Below are positions 17,523-26,143 of a DNA stretch of 34,818 nt, one piece after another (position 1 is the first letter of the stretch; each line of letters begins with the position of its first letter). The DNA comes from Synergistaceae bacterium UBA1358. Its GTDB lineage: Bacteria; Synergistota; Synergistia; Synergistales; Synergistaceae. The notes under the pieces are model-generated. The model saw nothing but the letters and a program-made list of their open reading frames with translations, was not told the origin of the DNA and did not search any database. Location: positions 25,839 to 60,656 of the forward strand of contig DBRW01000055.1 in NCBI GenBank assembly GCA_002306075.1, written 5' to 3'. Both the position numbers and the translations under genes were made by a program.

Positions 17523-18680
17523 TTATTTGTCGGGCGTGATGAGCTTCGGGTCAGTGATGACTCCGTAGTAACGGAAGAGACCGTTCTTCACTATCTGTAC
17601 CTGGATCGGCTTTACGACTTCGCCTTCAGGTGTGAAGCCCTTGATGAGTCCTGTGAGGCCGTCATAGTTTGCTGTTTTTGCCATTGCCTTCGCCACTGCC
17701 GGGCCGTCTGTCGTCTTAGCCTGCTTGATGGCGTCGATGAGGAGCATGAATCCGTCGTATGCGGACGCGCCGACCATGTCAGGCTCGATCTTGTGACGCT
17801 CACGGTATGTTTTCAGGAATTCCTGGACAAAGGGGCGTTTGTCATCTCTGTTGAGGTTTGTGACCATTATGAAACCTTCAGCTGCGTCTCCGGCGATCTC
17901 TATCGTCTTCGGTGAGTCAGCTCCCTCTTCTCCTATGAACTGGACCTTTATGCCCATCTCTTTTGCCTGCTTCATTGCAGGTCCTACCTGGAAGTAGTAT
18001 CCGCTGAAGAAGACCACGTCAGGATCTGCTGCCTTCATCTTTGAAAGATAGGGTTTGAAGTCCTTCTCGCTCATCGGGTACTTCTGGTGAGATACGATCT
18101 TTGCTTCGGGATGATCCTTCATGAACTCTTCGAAGCCCTGGGTAAGGGTCGTTCCGAAGTCGTTGTCACTGACTATCAGGGCTATCTTTTTTGCCTTGAG
18201 GAGCTTAACTGCAACGTAGGCAGCGCCTTTTCCCTCGACCGTACCGAGGAATCCGTTCCTGAATGTGAAATCTCCCTTAGTGATGTCGGGGTGCAGGGCA
18301 TAAGCTGATACGAGCGGGATCTCTGCGTCATTGAAGATCGCGGATACTGCCCTGGTGGGAAGGCTGTACGATCCGGCAACGAATACGGAAACCTTATCCT
18401 GGCCTATGAGTTTGTGCGCGAGTGGCACCGACTGCTTGGGGTCAGCGGCATCGTCATAGCATATGAGTTCTACCTTTTTGCCAAGGACTCCGCCTGCGGC
18501 GTTGACTTTTTCAACAGCGATCTTCACTGACTCGTAAGCGCTGAATCCGTCTGCAGCGGCGAATCCGGTGAGCGGGGCAAGCATTCCGACCTTTATTGTG
18601 TCTGCGGCAAATGCTGTCCCGGAGAAGCAAAGAACGGCTAGACATGAAACAAGCGCGATCAATTTGAACAACTTACTCAT
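17523..18680 (-). CDS. livJ: Branched-chain amino acid ABC transporter, substrate-binding protein
   Basis: The 385-residue protein has a signal peptide (MSKLFKLIALVSCLAVLCFS, cleavage expected after GTAFA, residue 25) and a mature periplasmic-binding-protein type 1 fold beginning ADTIKVGMLAPLTG, as in Leu/Ile/Val-binding proteins. There is no lipobox, so it is likely a free periplasmic protein, which suits a diderm cell. GGGGGAG lies before the ATG. It is the last gene of livHMGFJ, 62 bases after livF with a hairpin in the gap. Related proteins bind other amino acids or amides, so the exact ligand is open. Confidence 0.93.
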   Translation of the reverse strand: MSKLFKLIALVSCLAVLCFSGTAFAADTIKVGMLAPLTGFAAADGFSAYESVKIAVEKVNAAGGVLGKKVELICYDDAADPKQSVPLAHKLIGQDKVSVFVAGSYSLPTRAVSAIFNDAEIPLVSAYALHPDITKGDFTFRNGFLGTVEGKGAAYVAVKLLKAKKIALIVSDNDFGTTLTQGFEEFMKDHPEAKIVSHQKYPMSEKDFKPYLSKMKAADPDVVFFSGYYFQVGPAMKQAKEMGIKVQFIGEEGADSPKTIEIAGDAAEGFIMVTNLNRDDKRPFVQEFLKTYRERHKIEPDMVGASAYDGFMLLIDAIKQAKTTDGPAVAKAMAKTANYDGLTGLIKGFTPEGEVVKPIQVQIVKNGLFRYYGVITDPKLITPDK

Positions 18681-18705
18681 TGTGACTCCCCCTTATAATT
18701 GATAA

Positions 18706-18727
18706 GGCAGGCCGTAACAGGCCTGCC
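18706..18727 (-). other. Intercistronic stem-loop between livF and livJ
   Basis: GGCAGGCC (18706-18713) and GGCCTGCC (18720-18727) form a perfect 8-bp GC-rich stem with a 6-base loop. No T-run follows, so it is more likely an RNA-processing or stability element that lets the binding protein be made at a different level from the membrane parts. Confidence 0.6.
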
Positions 18728-18742
18728 AAATGCACATGATCG

Positions 18743-19447
18743 TTATGAACCCAGATATGCCTCTCTTACCCTGCTGTCGTTGATGAGATCGGAGGACAGT
18801 CCCTCTATCTCGATGTTCCCGGTCTCCAGAACGTATCCCCTGTCCGAGATCTTCAGCGATGAGAGCGCGTTCTGTTCGACCAGCAGTATAGTGAGCCCCT
18901 TATCCTTATTCAGTGCCCGCAGGACCTCAAATACCTGGGCTGCAAGTTTGGGCATCAGCCCCATCGATACTTCGTCCACCAAAAGCAGCTTCGGAGAGGA
19001 TACGAGGGCACGTGCGATCGCAAGCTGCTGCTGCTCTCCGCCGGAAAGAGTGTTCGCATACTGTCCGCTTCTCTCCCTGAGCACGGGGAAAAGTTCGTAT
19101 ATGCCGTCAAGTTCTTTTTTAAGGGCGGCCTGTTCGCCGTATACGCCCATCTGCAGATTTTCGAATACGGTAAGCTGAGGGAAGCATCTTGCCCTTTCGG
19201 GGACGATCCTTATGCCGAGGCGTGCCCGTTTGTGTGCGGGCATATGTGTGATGTCCATTCCTTCAAAGGTTATCCTGCCGGACCTGACCTCCTGGACTCC
19301 CATGATCGCCCTGAGCGTGGTCGACTTGCCTGCGCCGTTTGCTCCGATTATCGAGATGAGTTCGCCCTTTTCGACATTGAAGTTTATGCCGTGGACTGCT
19401 TCTATGTCGCCGTATGAGACGGAGAGATCTCTGACCTCAAGCAGCAT
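18743..19447 (-). CDS. livF: Branched-chain amino acid ABC transporter ATPase LivF
   Basis: The 234-residue ATPase has Walker A GANGAGKST, signature LSGGEQQQLAIARAL, Walker B LLLVDEVSMGL and the switch region TILLVEQNA, all typical of LivF. I start it at ATG 19447 (MLLEVRDLSVSYG), with GGGAGAGAG just upstream; a TTG at 19468 would add MGRERVP. It overlaps livG by 11 bases. It pairs with LivG in the cytoplasm to energise the LivHM channel. Confidence 0.95.
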   Translation of the reverse strand: MLLEVRDLSVSYGDIEAVHGINFNVEKGELISIIGANGAGKSTTLRAIMGVQEVRSGRITFEGMDITHMPAHKRARLGIRIVPERARCFPQLTVFENLQMGVYGEQAALKKELDGIYELFPVLRERSGQYANTLSGGEQQQLAIARALVSSPKLLLVDEVSMGLMPKLAAQVFEVLRALNKDKGLTILLVEQNALSSLKISDRGYVLETGNIEIEGLSSDLINDSRVREAYLGS

Positions 19448-20204
19448 CGGTACTCTCTCCCTTCCCAAGATATGCTTCTATGACTGCAGGATCTGAAGAT
19501 ACCTGCTCCGGAGTGCCCTCTGCGAGCTTCCTTCCGTGATCCAGCACGACCACCCGGTCGGAAAGTCCCATGGCGACGCGCATGTTGTGTTCGATCAGAA
19601 GTATCGAGACCCCCTGCTCCCTTATCTTTCTTATCAGGTCCTCGATCACCTTTATCTCTTCGTGTCTCAGACCTGAGAAGCATTCGTCGAGAAGAAGGAG
19701 CGTGGGCTTGAGTGCCAAAGCCCTTGCTATTTCAAGTTTTCGCAGATTTCCAAGAGGGAGCAGACCTGCCTTTGTTGAAGCTTCCTTCTCCAGCCCGACG
19801 GTCTTAAGGATGTCATTGGCTGCTGTTATGTTGGCTTTTGTGTGCCAGAATCTGCATGAACGTGTAAAACTATTATAATTGGGCATTCCAAGCGAGACTA
19901 TGACGTTTTCTTCTACAGTAAGTCCGCTGAATGGTTTGACCACCTGAAATGTCCTTCCCACTCCGAGTGAGGCCATCTGATGGGCAGGCAAGCCGTCAGT
20001 CCGCTTTCCGTTAAGCCATATCTCTCCCGAGGTAGGCTTGTAGACCCCCGATATCATGTTGAAACAGGTGGTCTTGCCGGCCCCGTTAGGGCCAAGCAGC
20101 CCAAGGATCTCCTGCCTGTCTATATCAAAGCTGACATTGTCTACCGCTTTGAGTCCCCCGAAATTTATGGACAGGTCCTTTACAGAGAGGATCTTATCGG
20201 TCAA
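19437..20204 (-). CDS. livG: Branched-chain amino acid ABC transporter ATPase LivG
   Basis: The 255-residue ATPase has Walker A LGPNGAGKTT and Walker B LLLLDECFSGL. The ABC signature is degenerate (LPLGNLRKLEIARAL), as is common in LivG. The C-terminal DHGRKLAEGTPEQV segment is typical. The start is TTG at 20204 with AGGAGGGG about seven bases upstream, and it overlaps the livM stop by four bases (TTGA). Confidence 0.95.
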   Translation of the reverse strand: MTDKILSVKDLSINFGGLKAVDNVSFDIDRQEILGLLGPNGAGKTTCFNMISGVYKPTSGEIWLNGKRTDGLPAHQMASLGVGRTFQVVKPFSGLTVEENVIVSLGMPNYNSFTRSCRFWHTKANITAANDILKTVGLEKEASTKAGLLPLGNLRKLEIARALALKPTLLLLDECFSGLRHEEIKVIEDLIRKIREQGVSILLIEHNMRVAMGLSDRVVVLDHGRKLAEGTPEQVSSDPAVIEAYLGKGESTDAA

Positions 20205-21103
20205 CTTTTGTCCCCTCCTTTAGTTGCTGATGCCTTTCTTTTTCTGAGGTTCTTTACCGAAAGAAGATCGGAACCGCCAAGGAGCCCGCCCGGCAGGAAC
20301 CTTATCATCATAAGAAGAAGTGCGGCATAGAGGAACATCCTGTAATCGACAAGCGGCCTGAAGACCTCGGGAAGGATGCCAAGCACCACTGCTCCCACAA
20401 CAGGCCCCCAGAAAGTCCCTAGCCCGCCCACTACGGTTATCGAAAGAAGCGTGACCGAGAATGGGAAGGAGAAGGAATCGGCGCTGATAAACTTCATATA
20501 GTGAGCGTAAAGTATGCCTGCAAGGCCTGCCATCAGCGTTCCCAGTACGAAGGCCGAAAGTTTGGCTCTTACCGGAGATACGCCCATGCTCGATGCCGCA
20601 GTCTCCTCCTCCCTTATTGCAAAGCAGGAGAGGCCGAGCCACGATTTTGTAAAAAACAGGGATATCGCCAGCACCAGTACCAGGCAGGAAAAACAGAGCC
20701 AGAAAAAGGGCCTTGCCTTCAGGACAAAGCCGAAAAGTTCGACGTTGGGTATGCCGCCTATCCCAAGGGCGCCTCCCAATGCAGGAGTGTACTGGAAAAT
20801 GGCTACAACGATGAAGTTTATCCCTATTGTGGTGATGGCAAGAAAATCTTCCCTCACCCTAAGGCTCGGAAGGCCGCAGAGCAGTCCTACGAGGCCGACT
20901 ATCAGAAGCGAGATCGGCATGGCCTGCCAGAAGGTAAGGCCTCCGACGGTCGTGAGCATGGCGTTCGAGTATGCTCCTATGCCTACAAAAGCCGCATGAC
21001 CTAAAGATATCTGTCCGGCATGCCCCACTATTATGTTAAGGCCGCATGCGGCAATGGCCTGGATTATTATCTGTGTTGCCACATTTATCATATAGATGCT
21101 CAT
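20201..21103 (-). CDS. livM: Branched-chain amino acid ABC transporter permease LivM
   Basis: A 300-residue polytopic membrane protein with the LivM hallmarks NIIVGHAGQISLGHAAFVG, LRVREDFLAITTIG and TVVGGLGTFWGPVVGA. About eight to nine membrane segments can be seen. AGGAGG lies seven bases before the ATG, 10 bases after livH. It forms the channel with LivH. Confidence 0.95.
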   Translation of the reverse strand: MSIYMINVATQIIIQAIAACGLNIIVGHAGQISLGHAAFVGIGAYSNAMLTTVGGLTFWQAMPISLLIVGLVGLLCGLPSLRVREDFLAITTIGINFIVVAIFQYTPALGGALGIGGIPNVELFGFVLKARPFFWLCFSCLVLVLAISLFFTKSWLGLSCFAIREEETAASSMGVSPVRAKLSAFVLGTLMAGLAGILYAHYMKFISADSFSFPFSVTLLSITVVGGLGTFWGPVVGAVVLGILPEVFRPLVDYRMFLYAALLLMMIRFLPGGLLGGSDLLSVKNLRKRKASATKGGDKS

Positions 21104-21113
21104 GACGTGCCTC

Positions 21114-21977
21114 CTATCTCTTTCCCATAAGTCCGGTCGGACGCCACATCAGTATTATTATCATCGCTATAAATGCAAGGGCATCCCTTGGCATCGGGAT
21201 ATTCGCATAACCTATGAGGAAGGTCTCGGCCAGCCCGAGGAGCATTGAGGCAAGCACCGCTCCGGGAGCCGATCCCATTCCGCCGACGACTATGAAGGCC
21301 AGTGTTTTGTACGCGGGGACCTGCCCCATCATCGGATAGACCTGGTTGTAGTAGATCCCCACAAGTATCCCGGCCACGGCTGCGATGGCCGATCCTATGA
21401 CAAATGTAAGTGCTATGGTCACCTGGGTATTTACACCGAAAGAGGATGCCGTCTCTCTGTCCTGGGATACCGCCCTCATAGCAAGACCCAGCTCTGTCTT
21501 TGTCATGAGCAGCCAAAGGAGCAGGAGTACTGTAAAGGAGATGCAGTAAATGGCCGTTAAGGTGGATGATACGGCGACTCCGAATATCGAGAGAGAAGGG
21601 AACGGGAGTTCTGCCGGGAACGTCCGCACTTCCGGGCCTGCGACCAGCCTGCAGAGCTCTTCAATGGCGATCAGCATCGCTATGCTGCTGATAAGCGGCA
21701 CATAGGGCGGATATTTCAGGAGCGGGTAGTAAACGAGCCGTTCGATCAGTACGCCTATAACTGCGCAAAAAACCATGGACCCCGCAAAGGCGAGCAGCAT
21801 GCTGCCGGTGGAGGTGTAGATAAAGAGCCCCATATACGCCCCGGCCGTGTAGACTGAGGCATGGGCTACGTGAAGTATCTTCATTACTCCGTATATGAGA
21901 GCAAGACCAAGTGTGATAAGTGCGTACATGGATCCTGCGGCCAGACCGTTAAGGAGCTGTTCTATAAAAAGCTGCAT
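21114..21977 (-). CDS. livH: Branched-chain amino acid ABC transporter permease LivH
   Basis: A 287-residue membrane permease beginning MQLFIEQLLNGLAAGSMYAL, with TLGLALIYGVMKILHVAHAS and the FIVVGGMGSAPGAVLASMLLG loop, typical of LivH. It is the first gene of the liv operon; GAGAGGG precedes the ATG by about nine bases, and a promoter-like sequence lies 40-70 bases upstream. The operon order is H-M-G-F-J. Confidence 0.95.
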   Translation of the reverse strand: MQLFIEQLLNGLAAGSMYALITLGLALIYGVMKILHVAHASVYTAGAYMGLFIYTSTGSMLLAFAGSMVFCAVIGVLIERLVYYPLLKYPPYVPLISSIAMLIAIEELCRLVAGPEVRTFPAELPFPSLSIFGVAVSSTLTAIYCISFTVLLLLWLLMTKTELGLAMRAVSQDRETASSFGVNTQVTIALTFVIGSAIAAVAGILVGIYYNQVYPMMGQVPAYKTLAFIVVGGMGSAPGAVLASMLLGLAETFLIGYANIPMPRDALAFIAMIIILMWRPTGLMGKR

Positions 21978-22016
21978 TTTACCAAACCCTCTCAGAAAGT
22001 TTGCATCAACCTAGTA

Positions 22017-22045
22017 ATTTTAATACCCCATGGTCATGTTGTAAA
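22017..22045 (-). promoter_or_regulatory. Promoter of the liv operon
   Basis: Minus-strand TTTACA (plus 22040-22045), 17-base spacer and TAAAAT (plus 22017-22022), each matching the consensus at five of six positions, in the 131-base gap between the IlvD-like gene and livH. Transcription would start near 22010. Confidence 0.6.
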
Positions 22046-22108
22046 ACGATTTATTTGCAGATATTATTTAACTGAAAGAATACAATTTAAGAAAAAATGA
22101 CATGGAAT

Positions 22109-23806
22109 TTACCCTGTCACCTGATTTTCTGATACTACCGTGTCATCTATCATAGCACCCAGATGGGCCTGGAGAGCTGTTTTGGCGTAAATGCCGAGGA
22201 TGCCCCTCGATTTTTTCAGGGGCAGCTTCCATTCTGAGAGCCTCTCCTTTATCGTTTCTTCAGGCAGCAGGAGATCTATCCTCCTGCCGGGTATGTCGAT
22301 CCTTATCATGTCTCCCTCTTCGACTATGGCTATGATGCCACCCACTGCAGCCTCAGGCGAAATATGGCCTATAGCCGCGCCTTCGGTGAAGCCGGAGAAG
22401 CGTCCGTCTGTCAGGACGAAGACATCCTGTCCCATTCCGATGCCGACAAGCGCGTCTGTGGTCATCATCATCTCCCTCATGCCGGGGGCGCCTCTGGGAC
22501 CCTCGTATCTGATGACGACTACATCTCCCTTTTTGATGCCGCCGGAGACTACCGCAGAGTGTGCCTCCTCATCCGAATGAAACACCCTCGCAGGACCTTC
22601 GAATACCCTTATTGCCTCTGATATAGTAGTGGTCCTGCATATCGCGCCGTTAGGGGACAGGTTGCCCCTGATGACCGCGATCCCTCCGTTGGGAAAGACC
22701 GGATCCTGAGCTGTCGTAAGCGCAGAGTGGTCAGAAGACCTCCTGAGTTCGCATATTTCGCCGACTGTATATCCTGATACTGTGAGCGCCTCCCTGTGCA
22801 GGAATTCTTTCATCTCGCCCATTACGGCGGGTACTCCGCCCGCGTTATGGAGGTCGATGACAGTGGCTTTGCCTGTCGGGATGACGCGGCTGATCACAGG
22901 GACAGTCTCCGACAGCCTGTCAAAATCATCGAGAGTGAGCCCGACTCCCACTTCCCTTGCTATGCTCAGGAGGTGGAGTACTGCGTTTGTCGACCCGGCA
23001 AGCGCCATGGTCAGGATCACTCCATTAAGGAGAACTTCCCTTGTCAGGATGTCTTTGGGTTTTATGTTCTCTTTTACGAGTTCAACTATCCGCCTTCCCG
23101 TCTGGGTGGCGTATCTCTCTTTTTCTGCAGATACCGCCGGTACAGTCGATGATCCGGGAAGTGCCATGCCAAGTCCTTCCGCAAGGATCTGCATCGTATT
23201 TGCGGTCCCCATGAGAGAGCATGCGCCGGGTCCGGGGCATACGTGGTCCTCGAGGTACTTTATCTTTTCCCGTGCTTCGCTGCTTGCATAGTCAGCTCCG
23301 AATACAAGCTGATCAAGTTCGCTCATGACTACGCTTCGACCATCATGTTTGCATACTTCCTGGGGACCGCCTGTAAGCATTATGCAGGGGACGTCGGACC
23401 GTATGCCTCCGATGAGGACTCCCGGGATTATGCTGTCGCATGAGGCAAGCAGTACAAGGCCGTCCAAGAGCTGTACCCCGGTCATTATTTCGACCGACGA
23501 TGCGATGACGTCCCTAATCACCAGCTCATACCTGAAATGGGGCATTCCGATCGGCACCGCGCCGCACGTTGCTATCGTGCCGAATTCGAATGGAGTGCCG
23601 CCGGCCTGGAGAATGCCCGACCTTACGCGGTCTGCCAGCCTGTCCAGATGTACATGGCCCAGCCCGGCGTCATTGGCGGTGTTCACTATCCCTATCAGCG
23701 GCTTGTCAAGGTCTCCGTCATCGTAGCCGCAGCCCTTGTAGATGGCCCTTCGCGAAGATGAGCCTTTGCCTGAAAAGAGTCCAAGCTCCTTTGAACGATA
23801 TGTCAT
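22109..23806 (-). CDS. IlvD/Edd-family dehydratase homologue lacking canonical metal ligands
   Basis: The 565-residue protein aligns along its length with dihydroxy-acid/sugar-acid dehydratases: DLDKPLIGIVN, GHVHLDRLADRV, GPGACSLMGTANTM, IRYEGPRGAPGMREM, DGRFSGFTEGAAIGH and SPEAAVGG. Several otherwise invariant positions are changed. The CDK motif, whose lysine is carbamylated and binds Mg2+ in characterised members, is S-C123-D-S125. The CDGI(A/x)MGH motif, whose aspartate is another Mg2+ ligand, is C81-G-A-V-P-I-G-M. The cluster cysteines C123 and C196 remain; the first-cysteine position reads GLGHVHL, as in [4Fe-4S] members. RFSGG is RFSGF. I therefore do not call it ilvD. Function is unknown; a changed reaction or a loss of dehydration are both possible. 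It lies between an amidotransferase-like gene and the liv operon. The ribosome-binding site at the ATG is weak, and an in-frame stop just upstream rules out a longer start. Confidence 0.8.
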   Translation of the reverse strand: MTYRSKELGLFSGKGSSSRRAIYKGCGYDDGDLDKPLIGIVNTANDAGLGHVHLDRLADRVRSGILQAGGTPFEFGTIATCGAVPIGMPHFRYELVIRDVIASSVEIMTGVQLLDGLVLLASCDSIIPGVLIGGIRSDVPCIMLTGGPQEVCKHDGRSVVMSELDQLVFGADYASSEAREKIKYLEDHVCPGPGACSLMGTANTMQILAEGLGMALPGSSTVPAVSAEKERYATQTGRRIVELVKENIKPKDILTREVLLNGVILTMALAGSTNAVLHLLSIAREVGVGLTLDDFDRLSETVPVISRVIPTGKATVIDLHNAGGVPAVMGEMKEFLHREALTVSGYTVGEICELRRSSDHSALTTAQDPVFPNGGIAVIRGNLSPNGAICRTTTISEAIRVFEGPARVFHSDEEAHSAVVSGGIKKGDVVVIRYEGPRGAPGMREMMMTTDALVGIGMGQDVFVLTDGRFSGFTEGAAIGHISPEAAVGGIIAIVEEGDMIRIDIPGRRIDLLLPEETIKERLSEWKLPLKKSRGILGIYAKTALQAHLGAMIDDTVVSENQVTG

Positions 23807-23940
23807 AGATCACACCGATCCTTTCGTCTGTATTTATCCATTCGGTCAATTTTGACAGCCTCGGTAAGGAACGATACCGATACCGACTGTGTATTATTTG
23901 CGCTGCGGCCGTTACCTCCTTGATATTTTAAATTTAACAG

Positions 23941-24699
23941 TTATCTGGAGGCGTTTACCATCTCTTTGAAGATGCCGGCCTGGATCTCATCCGATGCGGA
24001 AAGACACTCGGGATGCCATTGTACGCCAGCCAAGTATCTGTATCCGGGCATATATGCTCCCTCGATCAATCCGTCGGAAGTCACGGCGATTGCTTCGAGT
24101 CCGGGGGCCAGTACATCAACGGCCTGATGGTGCATAGAGTTGACCTGCATCGTCTTTCCATTGCCGGCAGGGAAAGAGGGAAAAAGGTCTGCCTTGAGTA
24201 TCTCAACGCCGTGTACATAGCCCTTCATCTCATCCGGCCTTTTGTGCATCGACCACTCGGGTCTCACATCCGGAATGTGCTGGAAAAGCGTGCCTCCGAG
24301 CGCTGTGTTGATGATCTGGTGGCCGCGGCATATTCCCAGTACGGGTTTTTCTAGTTCCATAGTTTTTTTCAACAGTGAAATTTCAAACTTATCACGTAAA
24401 AGGTTGGGCGACAGGGTCCCGTTTACAGGTTCCCCGTAAAGAGACGGGGTGATATCTTCTCCCCCTGCCAATATCAATCCGTCTATGCGGGAGGCGATTT
24501 TCTCTGTTTCAGATCCATCTTCGGTAAGCGTAAGGAGTATCGGTATCCCTCCCGCGGATCGGACGGAAGAGCATATTTTCTCTGTGAGACGGGACAGCAG
24601 CCAGAAATAATCAAGCTGACCCTTTTCGATATCTGACAGTGTTTTGTCGGCATAGGAACTATAAAATGGATTGCTTGCTATGCCTATCAAAGGTTTCAT
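23941..24699 (-). CDS. Class I glutamine amidotransferase-like gamma-glutamyl hydrolase (peptidase C26)
   Basis: The 252-residue protein has the class I amidotransferase triad: nucleophile C124 in PVLGICRGHQIIN, and H229 and E231 in GVQWHPE. It also has the LILAGGEDITPSLYGE segment typical of the PuuD/gamma-glutamyl-GABA hydrolase branch. It would hydrolyse a gamma-glutamyl bond. No polyamine (puu) genes lie nearby, so the substrate is unknown. GGAGG precedes the ATG by eight bases. It stands 134 bases before the IlvD-like gene on the same strand with no terminator between, so the two may be co-transcribed. An AAGGAGGT sequence at about 23917-23924 in that gap has no start codon at a usable distance. 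Confidence 0.85.
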   Translation of the reverse strand: MKPLIGIASNPFYSSYADKTLSDIEKGQLDYFWLLSRLTEKICSSVRSAGGIPILLTLTEDGSETEKIASRIDGLILAGGEDITPSLYGEPVNGTLSPNLLRDKFEISLLKKTMELEKPVLGICRGHQIINTALGGTLFQHIPDVRPEWSMHKRPDEMKGYVHGVEILKADLFPSFPAGNGKTMQVNSMHHQAVDVLAPGLEAIAVTSDGLIEGAYMPGYRYLAGVQWHPECLSASDEIQAGIFKEMVNASR

Positions 24700-24744
24700 T
24701 TATATTTCCTCCGTTGTGGCTTTTCTTCTGCCGGATGTAATTAT

Positions 24745-24781
24745 AAAAAGGGCAGGCTTTCCTTAACGCCAAAGCCTGCCC
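24745..24781 (-). terminator. Rho-independent terminator of the arn operon
   Basis: GGGCAGGCTTT (24750-24760) and AAAGCCTGCCC (24771-24781) form a perfect 11-bp stem; on the minus strand it is followed by TTTTT. It lies 16 bases after the ugd stop. Confidence 0.92.
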
Positions 24782-24796
24782 TCTTATCTTCTTACA

Positions 24797-26128
24797 TTAT
24801 CTTGCGGGGCGCCTGCTCCTGCCTATGCAGTAATACTCAAATCCGAGTTTCTGCATCTCTGCCGGGTCGTAAATGTTCCTGCCGTCAAATACGATCCTGC
24901 GCTTCATCAACCGTGCGAGGCCCTCCCAGCCAAGTTCCCTGAACTCGGGCCATTCGGTGACCAGTACCGCGGCGTCTGCGCCGTCGAGCAGCGTTTCGAT
25001 GCCGTCGGCGAACGTCACATCCTTGGGGAGCACCATACCTGCCTGTTTCATGGCTATGGGATCATACGCCTTTACCGAAGCCCCGCAGTCTATGAGGCCT
25101 CTAATCAGTGAGATGGAGGGAGCCTCCCTCATATCGTCGGTGTGGGGTTTGAAGGCAAGGCCCATCACCGCAACTGTGAGCCCTTCCATGTCGTTGCCGA
25201 ACCTTTCCCTTACCATAAGCTGGAGCAGTTCCTTCTGCTTCCTGTTTACCTTGTCGATGGCGGAGGCCATCGTCATATCGAGTCCCTGTCCCTCGCCGAT
25301 GTGGCAGAGGGCCTGAACGTCTTTGGGGAAGCACGATCCTCCGTAGCCGCAGCCTGCGTTCAGGAAGAAGCTCCCTATACGCCTGTCCGAGGCTATGCCT
25401 TCCTTTACAGCAAGGATGTCTGCGCCTACTTTGTCGCATAGCTGAGCGATCTCGTTCATGAAGCTGATCCTTGCGGCCAGCATAGCGTTTGCCGCATATT
25501 TGGTTATCTCTGCGGAAGAGGGATCCATCAGGAAGAGGCGGTCCTCTGAAACGAAGGGCGCGTAAAGTTCGCGCATTATCGAACGCGCCTCTTCAGATAT
25601 GGCTCCTACGACGACCCTGTCAGGGTGCAGACAGTCTTCTACGGCCATTCCCTCTTTCAGGAATTCCGGATTTGAGAGCACTTCGAGGTTTATCTTCTCA
25701 AGTCCCCTCTCGTGCATATGGGCTCTGATACGCTTCCAGAGCAGAGTTCCAGTGCCTACGGGAACAGTCGATTTGACTACTATGAAGCACGAATGATCTA
25801 TGCATGAGCCTATGCTGTCGACGGCGTTGAGCACCTGCGCAAGGTCCGCGCTCCCGTCGCTGGACGGTGGAGTACCCACGGCTATGAAGCACAGCTGCGC
25901 GTTTTTCAGACCCTCTTTGATGTCTGTCGAAAAGGAGAGCCGTCCCTCATCCATATTTTTTCTGACCAGTTCCTCAAGTCCCGGCTCGTAGATCGGTATT
26001 ATTCCGCGCTTGAGGTCTTCTATCCTTTTTTTGTCGATATCTACGCAGCAGACGTTGTTTCCCTTTTCGGCGAAGCAGGTCCCGGTAACGAGTCCAACAT
26101 AGCCGGTCCCCACAAAACAGATCTTCAT
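24797..26128 (-). CDS. ugd: UDP-glucose 6-dehydrogenase
   Basis: The 443-residue enzyme has the N-terminal NAD motif GTGYVGLVTGTCFA, STVPVGTG, NPEFLKEG, and the catalytic cysteine C266 in GYGGSCFPKDVQAL. It oxidises UDP-glucose twice with NAD+ to UDP-glucuronate, the first step towards aminoarabinose. It is the last gene of the arn operon, 15 bases after the EamA gene, with GAGGGGGA upstream. Placement with arn genes makes supply of UDP-glucuronate for lipid A modification its main job; other capsule or glycan uses are possible. Confidence 0.95.
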   Translation of the reverse strand: MKICFVGTGYVGLVTGTCFAEKGNNVCCVDIDKKRIEDLKRGIIPIYEPGLEELVRKNMDEGRLSFSTDIKEGLKNAQLCFIAVGTPPSSDGSADLAQVLNAVDSIGSCIDHSCFIVVKSTVPVGTGTLLWKRIRAHMHERGLEKINLEVLSNPEFLKEGMAVEDCLHPDRVVVGAISEEARSIMRELYAPFVSEDRLFLMDPSSAEITKYAANAMLAARISFMNEIAQLCDKVGADILAVKEGIASDRRIGSFFLNAGCGYGGSCFPKDVQALCHIGEGQGLDMTMASAIDKVNRKQKELLQLMVRERFGNDMEGLTVAVMGLAFKPHTDDMREAPSISLIRGLIDCGASVKAYDPIAMKQAGMVLPKDVTFADGIETLLDGADAAVLVTEWPEFRELGWEGLARLMKRRIVFDGRNIYDPAEMQKLGFEYYCIGRSRRPAR

Positions 26129-26143
26129 ATCAAAATGTCCCCC

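Noticed and set aside
22109..23806. Naming this gene ilvD
   Set aside because: Two Mg2+-ligand positions conserved in functional dihydroxy-acid dehydratases are replaced.
23690..23925. Minus-strand AAGGAGGT near 23920 and an open frame reading through the start of the IlvD-like gene in another phase
   Set aside because: No start codon lies at usable distance from the ribosome-binding sequence, and the frame ends soon inside the IlvD-like gene whose own frame has family motifs from its N-terminus.
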